64,000 nt of DNA, taken from assembly GCF_004745955.1 (NCBI RefSeq), contig NZ_SRLD01000005.1:1-64000 (forward strand). Direction: 5' to 3'. The DNA is from Hymenobacter elongatus (GTDB lineage Bacteria > Bacteroidota > Bacteroidia > Cytophagales > Hymenobacteraceae). This document shows, piece by piece, positions 8,924 through 16,626 of this stretch. The translations under genes were made by a program, and so were the position numbers. How positions within the stretch are numbered: the stretch's first letter is position 1; every line of letters begins with the position of its first letter. The notes under the pieces were generated by a model, which saw nothing but the letters and a program-made list of their open reading frames with translations, made no database searches and was not told the DNA's origin.

Positions 8924-8981
8924 AAACCAGCAACGCCTCATTAGCTGCCATTTTGTGCAGCTAATGAGGCGTTGCTGGTTT
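8924..8981. terminator. Perfect 25-bp inverted repeat, terminator-like
   Basis: The arms at 8924-8948 and 8957-8981 are perfectly complementary around an 8-base loop. There is no following T-run on the plus strand, so it may instead be an mRNA-stabilising hairpin. Confidence 0.65.
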
Positions 8982-9080
8982 ACCGCCGTGGCCTGCCTCG
9001 GCGGCGTGGACGCCAGCTCCCGCAGAACACAACACTACCAGCGCGTTGCAAAAACCCAGAATTCTCGACTAGCCGCCAGC

Positions 9081-9845
9081 TTACGCCTGAAAGGTATCGT
9101 AGCCCAGCTTGAGGATGATGCCGCAGACGACAACCAGAAATAACCCGCGCACGAAGGCAGTGCCGCGCTTCAGGGCCATTTTGGCCCCAAGAGCCGAGCC
9201 GAGCATATTGCAGGCGGCCATAGGTAGGGCTATTTTGTAGAGTATCTGGTGGGTGAAGGCGAAAAATGCCACGCTGGCTACATTGGTAGCAATGTTGACC
9301 AGCTTAGCCGAGGCCGAGGCCGTAATGAAGTCGTAGCCGAACAGGCCCACGAAGGCAAACAGCAGAAAGCTACCGGTGCCAGGCCCGAAGAATCCGTCGT
9401 AGAAGCCCAGCACCACCCCGATGAGGATGCCGTAGTACGGCTCCTTGTGGGCGGGCAGGCGCGGGGCGTGAATTGCGCCAAAATCCTTGCGCCAGAAGGT
9501 ATAAATAGCAATAACGACCAGTAGCCCCAGCACCAGGGGCCGCAACAGGTCGGCCGGCATGAGGCTCACAATGCGGGCTCCGGCAAACGAGAACATGCCC
9601 GCCGCCACGGCCGCCGCCCCCACCGCCCGCCACCGAATCGGGACCTGGCCGGCGTAGCGGCGGAAGGCGGCCGACGTGCCCGCCAACGACGACACTTTCC
9701 CGGTACCGAGAATGGTGGGAACCGGCACGCCTTTGAGCAGCAGCAGCATGGCCGGCAGCTGAATGAGGCCGCCGCCCCCCACTACCGAATCGACGAACCC
9801 AGCCAAAAAAGCAAACAGGCAAAGCAACAGCAGCGTGGTAGTCAT
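9081..9845 (-). CDS. TSUP family (TauE/SafE) membrane transporter
   Basis: A 254-residue polytopic membrane protein with about eight membrane segments and the family's N-terminal signature FLAGFVDSVVGGGGLIQLPAML, repeated in degenerate form in the second half (GVVLGFYDGFFGPGTGSFLLFAFV). These duplicated GG.G and DGFFGPGTGSF motifs define the TauE/SafE/TSUP anion exporters, which move sulfite, sulfonates or related anions. The substrate is not resolved. It reads divergently from the MFS gene, sharing the 9846-9998 promoter region. Confidence 0.88.
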   Translation of the reverse strand: MTTTLLLLCLFAFLAGFVDSVVGGGGLIQLPAMLLLLKGVPVPTILGTGKVSSLAGTSAAFRRYAGQVPIRWRAVGAAAVAAGMFSFAGARIVSLMPADLLRPLVLGLLVVIAIYTFWRKDFGAIHAPRLPAHKEPYYGILIGVVLGFYDGFFGPGTGSFLLFAFVGLFGYDFITASASAKLVNIATNVASVAFFAFTHQILYKIALPMAACNMLGSALGAKMALKRGTAFVRGLFLVVVCGIILKLGYDTFQA

Positions 9846-9998
9846 GCGCGCAATAAACCGATGAAGCGGCGAAGATACACGGGCTGGCGGCTTGTGGCCG
9901 CGTCGGAACCGGGCTTTTCTGCCCTGCCGCTGTGGGGGGAGTTCAAGCGCTTTGTGATTTTTTTTACCCTGCGCCCCAATCTGCCGTACATTCGGCTC

Positions 9999-11588
9999 AT
10001 GACCGAAAATCTTACCCAGCGCAGCAAAATGCTCACGTTGGCCGGGGTACTGCTGGCCCTGTTCCTAAGCTCGCTCGACCAAACCATCGTGGCAACCGCC
10101 CTGCCGCGCATCGTGGCCGATTTGCACGGTTTCGACCGGTTCGCGTGGGTGGCTACGGCCTATTTGGTGGCCAGCACGGCGCTGCTGCCCGTGTATGGCA
10201 AGCTGGCCGATATGTACTCGCGGCGTACTATTGAAGTCACGGCCATTCTGATTTTCCTCACCGGTTCGGCGTTGTGTGGCCTGGCCGGCGAGTTTGGCCC
10301 GCTGCCGCTGTTGGGCGACGGTATGAGCCAGCTCATCCTTTTCCGGGCGGTGCAGGGGCTGGGCGGTGCGGGCCTGCTGGCCATGGCGTTCATCGTTATT
10401 GCCGACTTGTTTCCGCCCGCCGAGCGGGGCAAATACCAGGGCTTTGTGGGCGCTACGTTTGGCATTTCCTCGGTGCTGGGGCCATTTCTGGGCGGCCTGC
10501 TCACCGACCACGGCACCGGGCTGCTGCCCGGCGTGGCGGGGTGGCGGCTGGTGTTCTACGTCAACCTGCCGCTGGGCCTGCTGGCGCTGTGGTTTATTCT
10601 GACCCGTATGCCCCGGCTTGAGCCCCGCGGTGAGAAAAAGCCGCTCGACTACCTCTCGGCGCTGCTGCTCATAGCCGGACTGGTGCCACTGGTGCTGGCT
10701 CTGCAGCTCAACAAGGCCGAACACGGCTGGACTTCTCCCCTTACACTGGGCCTGTTTGGCGGGGGCGTCGCGGCGCTGGTGGCGTTTGTGCTCCGGTCGG
10801 TACGGTCAGCCAACCCCATTCTGGACCTTACGCTGTTTCATAACCCGGTTTTTCGCGCGGCTAATATTGCCTCTTTTCTACTCGGCGGGGCTTTTCTGAG
10901 CATCATCATTTTCGAGCCGCTCTTCATGATTAACGTCGTGGGCGTGTCGGCCACGCGGGCGGGCATCAGCCTGATTCCGTTGTCGTTGGGCGTGGTGGGC
11001 GGCTCCATGCTGGCCGGGCAGATGGTAGCGCGCTTTGGCCACTACAAACGCTGGATGCTGGCCGGCGGCTTGGTGTTGCTCGCGGGCCTGGCGCTGCTGA
11101 GTACCATGCCCGCCACCGTTTCTTACGAACACGTGCTGCTCTACGTGTTGGTGTGCGGCCTGGGCCTGGGCCCCAGCATGCCGCTCTATACACTGGCCAT
11201 TCAAAATGCTATTGAGCCGCGTTTTACCGGCCAGGCGACGTCGGCCAGCCAGTTTTTCCGGCAGATTGGCGGAGCTATGGCGGCGGCGCTGCTCGGCACG
11301 ATCCTCACCTTGAGCGTGGCGGAAAGCCTACCCGCTACCACCACCGCCCAAGCCGAAGCTCGTGCGGCAGCGGCAGAGTCGGCAGCCGGATCGGGCGCGG
11401 TGGCGAGCCGGCCCACGCCCGCCGTCCGCGCCGCCTTCACCCGCGCTATTTCCCGGGTTTACCTTTGCACCATGTGCCTGGTGCTGTGTGGCTGGCTGGC
11501 TACGCTTTTTATCCCGGAGCTACCGTTGCGCACTACCAATGCCGCGCCCAAGCCTGCTCCGGTCCGGATGGCAGAGGCCGTGAAGTAG
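9999..11588 (+). CDS. MFS drug:H+ antiporter, DHA2 (EmrB/QacA) type
   Basis: A 529-residue major facilitator with about 14 membrane segments. The N-terminal LFLSSLDQTIVATALPRI motif and RAVQGLGGAGLLAMAFIVI are hallmarks of the 14-TM DHA2 efflux family. An Ala-rich cytoplasmic loop (PATTTAQAEARAAAAES) precedes the last helix. It likely exports toxic hydrophobic compounds. ATG 9999 is used because the segment starting at 9861 has no membrane helix and reads through the intergenic region. Confidence 0.9.
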   Translation: MTENLTQRSKMLTLAGVLLALFLSSLDQTIVATALPRIVADLHGFDRFAWVATAYLVASTALLPVYGKLADMYSRRTIEVTAILIFLTGSALCGLAGEFGPLPLLGDGMSQLILFRAVQGLGGAGLLAMAFIVIADLFPPAERGKYQGFVGATFGISSVLGPFLGGLLTDHGTGLLPGVAGWRLVFYVNLPLGLLALWFILTRMPRLEPRGEKKPLDYLSALLLIAGLVPLVLALQLNKAEHGWTSPLTLGLFGGGVAALVAFVLRSVRSANPILDLTLFHNPVFRAANIASFLLGGAFLSIIIFEPLFMINVVGVSATRAGISLIPLSLGVVGGSMLAGQMVARFGHYKRWMLAGGLVLLAGLALLSTMPATVSYEHVLLYVLVCGLGLGPSMPLYTLAIQNAIEPRFTGQATSASQFFRQIGGAMAAALLGTILTLSVAESLPATTTAQAEARAAAAESAAGSGAVASRPTPAVRAAFTRAISRVYLCTMCLVLCGWLATLFIPELPLRTTNAAPKPAPVRMAEAVK

Positions 11589-11723
11589 GGCGGCTGTGCA
11601 ATGAGTCCGGCAGCACCCGACCACCGCACGGCTTGGAACTACTGGGTCTGAATCGGGTTGTATAGGCACGCTACTACCGGCAGCAAACCTGTCATTTTGC
11701 TCGCCTTCTCCCGCCTATCCATT

Positions 11724-12764
11724 ATGACGACTACTTCACTCCGCCTCAGCATTCTCGACCAGTCGCCGGTACGGCAGGGCGGCACGGCCCGCCAGGCCAT
11801 TCTGGAAACCATTGAGTTGGCGCAGCTGGCCGACCGCCTGGGCTACACGCGCTACTGGGTTTCGGAACACCATAATACGGCTACGCTGGCCGGCTCCACA
11901 CCGGAAGTGCTTATGGCCCATCTGGCGGGCGTCACCCAGCGCATCCGCATCGGTTCGGGCGGCGTGATGCTGCCGCATTATAGCGCCCTGAAAGTGGCCG
12001 AGAACTTTCGGATGCTCGAAACCCTGTTTCCGGGCCGTATCGACCTGGGTATTGGCCGGGCCCCCGGCTCCGACCGGCTCACGGCCTCCGTCCTGAACCC
12101 TTCCAACACCTTCACCGAGTCCGACTTTATCGAGCAGCTCATGGACCTGAGCCGCTACCTCACCGATACGGCCGAGCCCGATTCTATTCAGGAGAAAGTA
12201 AAAGCCTCTCCCCAGGGCGCTTCCGTGCCCGAACCCTGGATCTTGAGCTCCAGCGGCCAGAGCGGTTTGTTTGCGGCTTATCTGGGCATGGCGTTCACCT
12301 TCGCCCACTTCATCAACCCGGTAGGCGGCCCCCAGATGGTGCGGCTGTACAAAGACCGGTTCAAGCCGTCGGTGCATTTGCGGCAGCCGCTGGCCAGCGC
12401 AGCCATTTTTGTACTCTGCGCTGAAGATGAGGAGAAAGCGCGGCAGCTGCATGAGTCCTTAGCCCTGCAACTGCTTCGCCTGGAGCGAGGGGAAAGAACC
12501 CCGATGCCACCATACGACGAAATTAAAGATTACCAGTATTCAGCCGCCGAGCAGGAACGACTGACCTATAACTGGCAACGCATCGTCAGCGGTACCCCCG
12601 ACCAGCTGAAAGTACAGCTTACGGCCCTAGCTCAGCAATACGGCGTCGATGAAGTGGTGGCCGTTACTATCACACACGATTTTGAGGACCGGCGGCGCTC
12701 GTATGAACTGTTGGCAGAAGCGTTTGCACTTAGCTCAGTTAACGAAGCAGCATTAGCTATTTAA
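11724..12764 (+). CDS. LLM-class flavin-dependent oxidoreductase
   Basis: A 346-residue luciferase-like monooxygenase. LSILDQSPV at the N-terminus, LADRLGYTRYWVSEHHN, RIRIGSGGVMLPHYSALKVAENFRML and PGRIDLGIGRAPGSD are the standard blocks of the single-component LLM group (YhbW-like). It should bind FMN or F420 in a TIM barrel; FMN is more likely in Bacteroidota. The substrate is unknown. ATG 11724 starts right at the first strand. It is followed by a weak hairpin and a separate promoter, so it is probably monocistronic. Confidence 0.9.
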   Translation: MTTTSLRLSILDQSPVRQGGTARQAILETIELAQLADRLGYTRYWVSEHHNTATLAGSTPEVLMAHLAGVTQRIRIGSGGVMLPHYSALKVAENFRMLETLFPGRIDLGIGRAPGSDRLTASVLNPSNTFTESDFIEQLMDLSRYLTDTAEPDSIQEKVKASPQGASVPEPWILSSSGQSGLFAAYLGMAFTFAHFINPVGGPQMVRLYKDRFKPSVHLRQPLASAAIFVLCAEDEEKARQLHESLALQLLRLERGERTPMPPYDEIKDYQYSAAEQERLTYNWQRIVSGTPDQLKVQLTALAQQYGVDEVVAVTITHDFEDRRRSYELLAEAFALSSVNEAALAI

Positions 12765-12798
12765 GCAGTCTTGCACCAGTATCGATAAATTTATAGGG

Positions 12799-12828
12799 AG
12801 CTTCGGATGGTCACATTCGGAGCTTTTT
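12799..12828 (+). terminator. Weak terminator hairpin
   Basis: AGCTTCGGATG pairs imperfectly (G-U pairs) with CATTCGGAGCT and is followed by TTTTTG. Confidence 0.55.
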
Positions 12829-12829
12829 G

Positions 12830-12837
12830 TACTTTTG
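12830..12837 (+). promoter_or_regulatory. Bacteroidota -7 box (TACTTTTG)
   Basis: TAnnTTTG match 35 bases before the ankyrin-protein start at 12872; it overlaps the end of the preceding terminator. Confidence 0.5.
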
Positions 12838-12871
12838 CCAATCCTGTTGTACCCTGATTTCCCGTAACTCT

Positions 12872-13324
12872 ATGAAAAAGAGTTTTTTCCTGCTGGCCCT
12901 GCTCATCAGCTTTGCTTCGGTTACTTTCGCTCAAACCTCTGGCAAGGAGCTGTACACGGCCGTAGTGCGCAACAAGCCCGCCGACGCGGAAGCCCTGCTG
13001 AAAAGCGGCGTTGACCCCAATGCTGCCATCGAGCTGGTACCCGGCTTTCCAACTACTTACCTCATCACGGCGGCCAACAACGGCAACCTGGAGCTGGTGC
13101 AGGCGCTGCTGAAATACAAAGCACAGGTCAACAAGGCCGATGCTTTCAAGGGCACGGCTCTGATGGCCGCTGCTTCGAAAGGCCACAAAGCCATTGTGGA
13201 GCTACTGCTGACCAACGGAGCCGATGCCAAAGCCAAAGATGATGATGGCAAGGATGCCCTGGCGTTTGCGAAGGAAAGCGGCAACAAAGAGGTAATTGCC
13301 CTGATCGAGCAAAAAAGTATGTAA
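12872..13324 (+). CDS. Periplasmic ankyrin-repeat protein
   Basis: 150 residues: a signal peptide (FFLLALLISFASVTFAQ) and about three to four ankyrin repeats, e.g. PTTYLITAANNGNLELVQALLKY, GTALMAAASKGHKAIVELLLTNGAD and the capping DGKDALAFAKESGNKEVIALI. Ankyrin stacks bind proteins; an exported version probably acts in the periplasm. Similar small proteins sit beside catalases or other enzymes in some bacteria, but no such partner is present here. Start at ATG 12872 with a Lys-rich N-terminus. Confidence 0.85.
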   Translation: MKKSFFLLALLISFASVTFAQTSGKELYTAVVRNKPADAEALLKSGVDPNAAIELVPGFPTTYLITAANNGNLELVQALLKYKAQVNKADAFKGTALMAAASKGHKAIVELLLTNGADAKAKDDDGKDALAFAKESGNKEVIALIEQKSM

Positions 13325-13329
13325 GGACT

Positions 13330-13363
13330 ACCAGTGGGTTCGGACGCCGTCCAACCCACTGGT
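13330..13363 (+). terminator. Hairpin downstream of the ankyrin gene
   Basis: ACCAGTGGGTT pairs with AACCCACTGGT; there is no T-run. Confidence 0.55.
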
Positions 13364-13373
13364 AACCACTCCG

Positions 13374-13425
13374 ATTCGCCCCTGCGTTGCCCCGGTTCCG
13401 GGAGCAGCGCAGGGGCGAATTTATT
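13374..13425 (+). terminator. Second, stronger terminator
   Basis: ATTCGCCCCTGCG pairs with the complementary segment ending at 13420 and is followed by TTTATTT. Confidence 0.7.
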
Positions 13426-13476
13426 TCATAATTTTCGGCAGCTGGCCGCGCCCCGGAGAGCTTCGTACAAGCGCCT

Positions 13477-14535
13477 ATGCCCCAGCCCAACCTGCCCTCT
13501 GCCCCTACTGCCCTGCCGCCAGCCCCAGCTGTCAGTTTACTTGCCCGCCTCGGCATCGACTGGTTTCTGGGCGCGCTGCTACTTGTTGTAGGCGTGGCGT
13601 ACCTCGCGCCCGGCATAGGCAGCAGAAGCAGTCCGGTGCCGTGGTCGGCAGTGACTAGCGGAGGGGTGGCCGTCATTTTCTTCTTTTATGGGCTGCGACT
13701 GAGTACCGAAAAGCTGCGCACCGGCATGCGCAACTGGCACCTGCACCTCGTGACGCAAAGCGCCACCTTTCTGCTTTTCCCCCTGCTGGCCCTCGCCGCG
13801 CGGCCTTTCTTCGATAGTGCCAAGGGCGAAGCGCTGTGGATCAGCATTTTTTTCCTTTCCACGCTGCCTTCCACGGTTTCTACCTCGGTGGTCATGGTTT
13901 CTATTGCCCAGGGAAACCTACCAGCGGCCATTTTCAACGCTAGTATTTCCAGCTTGCTGGGCATTCTGCTGACACCGCTGTGGGTGAACTTGGTGCTGCA
14001 TACGGGCGCGGCGCAGGTAGGCCTGGGTAATATGGCCCTCAGCCTGGGCTTGCAGGTGGTAGTACCGGTGGCGCTGGGTATGCTGCTCAATTCGCGCTAC
14101 GGCACCTGGGCCGAGGCACACCGGCAGCACCTGCGGGTGTTCGATCAACTCATTATCCTGCTGCTGGTGTTCACCTCCTTCTGCGAATCCTTCGCCCAAA
14201 ACCTATTCCAAGGCTACGGCGCTTCCGATATTTTGGCCCTGGCAGCGGGCATGGTGGCGTTGTTCCTGCTGGTCTTCGGACTGATTAGTCTGCTGGGGCG
14301 CCTGCTGCACTTCTCGGCCGCAGACCGGATTACGGCCGTTTTTTGCGGTTCCAAAAAGTCCTTGGTGCACGGCACGGTGCTGGCCAAGGTATTATTTCCG
14401 AGCACTATAGCCCTGGGCACGCTGCTGCTTCCGCTGATGCTCTACCACGCTCTCCAGATTATGCTAGCCAGTGTAATCGCGCAGGCTCTAGGCCGCCGCA
14501 TGCAGGTAAACGAGGCAGTACCTATGTCGGGTTGA
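13477..14535 (+). CDS. Bile acid:sodium symporter (BASS) family transporter
   Basis: A 352-residue polytopic membrane protein with about ten membrane segments and a Pro-rich N-terminus. GVAVIFFFYGLRLSTEKLRTGM, STLPSTVSTSVVMVSIAQGN (the crossed-helix sodium-site region) and FCGSKKSLVHGTVLAKVLF match the SBF-like/YfeH branch of the BASS superfamily. These carry organic anions by sodium coupling; the physiological substrate is unknown. No neighbour suggests a pathway. Confidence 0.87.
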   Translation: MPQPNLPSAPTALPPAPAVSLLARLGIDWFLGALLLVVGVAYLAPGIGSRSSPVPWSAVTSGGVAVIFFFYGLRLSTEKLRTGMRNWHLHLVTQSATFLLFPLLALAARPFFDSAKGEALWISIFFLSTLPSTVSTSVVMVSIAQGNLPAAIFNASISSLLGILLTPLWVNLVLHTGAAQVGLGNMALSLGLQVVVPVALGMLLNSRYGTWAEAHRQHLRVFDQLIILLLVFTSFCESFAQNLFQGYGASDILALAAGMVALFLLVFGLISLLGRLLHFSAADRITAVFCGSKKSLVHGTVLAKVLFPSTIALGTLLLPLMLYHALQIMLASVIAQALGRRMQVNEAVPMSG

Positions 14536-14735
14536 GCGGTATTGCTTTAGGGGAGTTGGATCAAATTTTCCGGCTGTCATCTTTGCGCCATCATCGTCGG
14601 GGTCAAGCATGATCCAGCGCCAAAAGCTTCATTCTATTGTCTGGCGGCTGATATCAGTAATAAATAAGAATATTTATTTATAAAATAGGAACCATCGAAT
14701 GACAAATAGACTTGTGGCCCTGAAAACATACCACC

Positions 14736-14978
14736 ATGACTATGCTTAACGTGCAGTTGGAGAAAGCCGGATTTTATGAGATTTCGTGGCCAGCGCAGGA
14801 AATTGAGGGCACCACTTTTATCCGGCCCGGTGCCTGGGAGTCGGTGCGCGTGTTTGTGCCGCACCACTCGCCCGAAGTAGAAGTATATGCCGGGGCCCTA
14901 CAGAGTGGGCGCTTGGTGTACCAGGGTTCGGCCGATATGGTCGCGCAACTCACGCTGCTGACAAACCGCAGCAACTAG
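14736..14978 (+). CDS. Small protein of unknown function
   Basis: 80 residues, soluble, acidic to neutral, with no signal peptide. It has alternating strands (MLNVQLEKAGFYEISWPA, SVRVFVPHHSPEVEVYAGAL, RLVYQGSADMVAQLTLL). I do not recognise the family. ATG pairs at 14736 and 14742 are equally possible starts. The coding look (third-position GC, balanced composition) and a clean intergenic setting support a real gene. Confidence 0.55.
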   Translation: MTMLNVQLEKAGFYEISWPAQEIEGTTFIRPGAWESVRVFVPHHSPEVEVYAGALQSGRLVYQGSADMVAQLTLLTNRSN

Positions 14979-15100
14979 ATTTCGCCTACGCGCAAGCATG
15001 TGCGCCCAGCTCCACTCACGCTTCCTGTCGCTGTACTGCTCAAGCATGATTCTGGCCGGCTGCATCTTACTCTTGGCAGCACCTGCTTACAGGACACTAA

Positions 15101-15133
15101 AAAAGCGCCTGACATGAGTTGTCAGGCGCTTTT
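15101..15133 (+). terminator. Strong intrinsic terminator
   Basis: AAAAGCGCCTGAC and GTCAGGCGCTTTT are perfectly paired around a 7-base loop. Confidence 0.85.
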
Positions 15134-15166
15134 CATGCCTTACTGGGACTTCTGTGCGAGTTTTAG

Positions 15167-15308
15167 AGCGTGTTTGCGAACGGTGTACGTGCCTATGAAG
15201 TAGCGTGAACTGTATAGTTCGCGTCCCCGCGCCAAAGGATCGTTCTGAGACGCGAACTACAAAGTTCGCGCTACGATCCGCTGGGACATTCTTCGTAAAA
15301 CCGCTATA
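15167..15308. repeat. Dispersed palindromic element, copy A
   Basis: Shares CGAACGGTGTACGTGC, TAGTTCGCGTCC, ACGCGAACTACAAAGTTCGCGCTAC-type arms and the end AAACCGCTATA with 55256-55410. The copy is imperfectly palindromic and lies in a 319-bp gene-free stretch (15134-15452). Confidence 0.7.
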
Positions 15309-15452
15309 GAAGTACAGCGTACTTCGTCCAGAATCCAGGCAGCTGAAGCATCTTCCGAAGTTGACCGAGGGCTTCGGCTGCCTGCCCGCCCGCTGGAGCA
15401 GGTCGGAGACCAGGTTTCCATCGGTTCCTAAACACGCGGCGCATGCTCGCGG

Positions 15453-16157
15453 CTACCGTAGCTTCTCGTGCAGGAAAGCCAGCGTCAGGGCCCAGGCTTC
15501 CTGGGCGGCCTGCGGGTTGTAGCTCGACCGCTCATCGCAATGAAACCCATGGTCGGCGGAGGAAATGATGGTATTGATGTACGGTTTGCCGGCGGCATCC
15601 AGCGCAGCCGTGACAGCCAGCACCTGCTCCTGCGGAATATGAGCATCCTGCCCGCCCCAGAAAAACAGGTGAGGCGCGTGCAGCTCCGGTGCCCGGCTGG
15701 CCAGCAGGTGCGTGCCGCCACCGTAGTACGATACGCCCGCCGCCAGCGGCAACACGACATTGGCCAGAAACGACACGCGCCCGCCCAGACAAAACCCGAT
15801 ACTGCCGATTTTATCCGTCACGTTCGGCTGGGCCCCGAGCCAATCGTACGCCGCCTGCACATCGGCCGTCAGGCCTTCGGGCGTAGTAGCCTGGTAGTGC
15901 GGCATAGCGCTGGCAAAGTCGCTGTAGGAAATTTCCAGGCCGGGCGCAGCGGTGCGGTGAAACAGCTCGGGGGCAATAACTACGTATCCGGTCTCGGCCA
16001 GCCGGTCGGCCACATTGCGGATATGACTATTCACGCCAAAGGCTTCCTGCAACAAAATAATGCCGGGGTGCGGGCCCGCAGTAGTCGGAAAAGCCGTGTA
16101 GGCGTTGAACTGGGTGCTGTCAGCAGCGGTGAGGGCAACGGCGTTGGGGTAGCTCAT
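15453..16157 (-). CDS. Dienelactone hydrolase family protein
   Basis: A 234-residue alpha/beta hydrolase. The nucleophile elbow is GFCLGG (cysteine, as in dienelactone hydrolase), with FWGGQDAHIP supplying the aspartate and SADHGFHC the histidine. In chlorocatechol degradation DLH opens dienelactone to maleylacetate; most genomic homologues, including this isolated one, have broader or unknown esterase substrates. No catabolic genes are linked. It starts at ATG 16157 with no signal peptide, so it should be cytosolic. Confidence 0.9.
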   Translation of the reverse strand: MSYPNAVALTAADSTQFNAYTAFPTTAGPHPGIILLQEAFGVNSHIRNVADRLAETGYVVIAPELFHRTAAPGLEISYSDFASAMPHYQATTPEGLTADVQAAYDWLGAQPNVTDKIGSIGFCLGGRVSFLANVVLPLAAGVSYYGGGTHLLASRAPELHAPHLFFWGGQDAHIPQEQVLAVTAALDAAGKPYINTIISSADHGFHCDERSSYNPQAAQEAWALTLAFLHEKLR

Positions 16158-16279
16158 GAAGTGGTTGAGGTAGGTAAAAGAGCGCTTTTTAAAGCCGGTG
16201 GGCGGTGTATTGTTCTGTCCAAAGCGGCGGTGGCTAGGCGGTGTAGACAGTAGCGATTGGGGACGTATTTTGCCTTTCT

Positions 16280-16377
16280 AGAACGTCATGTCGAGCAGCG
16301 CGAGACATCTCGCGTGGTATGGTAAAATGATTTACTATGGCAAGCGAGATGCTTCGGCAAGCTCAGCATGACGTTCT
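16280..16377. repeat. REP-like palindrome of the TGAGC..CGAAGCATCTCGCG type
   Basis: AGAACGTCATG and CATGACGTTCT bound an imperfect hairpin holding GATGCTTCGGCAAGCTCAGC. Same family as 52246-52338 and the inner part of the MITEs. Apart from it I see nothing coding in 16158-16626. Confidence 0.7.
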
Positions 16378-16626
16378 TTCTGCTGGCTGTTCACACAGTG
16401 TAGTCAAGCGGAGTAAAGTTGCGGCGTATCTGCTCATCACTAGGAGCGGCGGTGAGAATCGAGCATTTCTTCGGGGTTGCCTCCGGCTATTTCTACTATG
16501 AGCCCGTGGCAAGACGCAAGTACTGCCCGGTAGCAGCCGGTTGAAAATTCCGATAGACCTCACGCTCAGCCTTCGGCAATTGGCTTGCTACCGGTCCTTA
16601 CACAGTGTTTGGTCGGCCAGCTCACC

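Noticed and set aside
15000-15203. 67-codon open frame after the small hypothetical gene
   Set aside because: It spans a perfect intrinsic terminator and part of a dispersed repeat.
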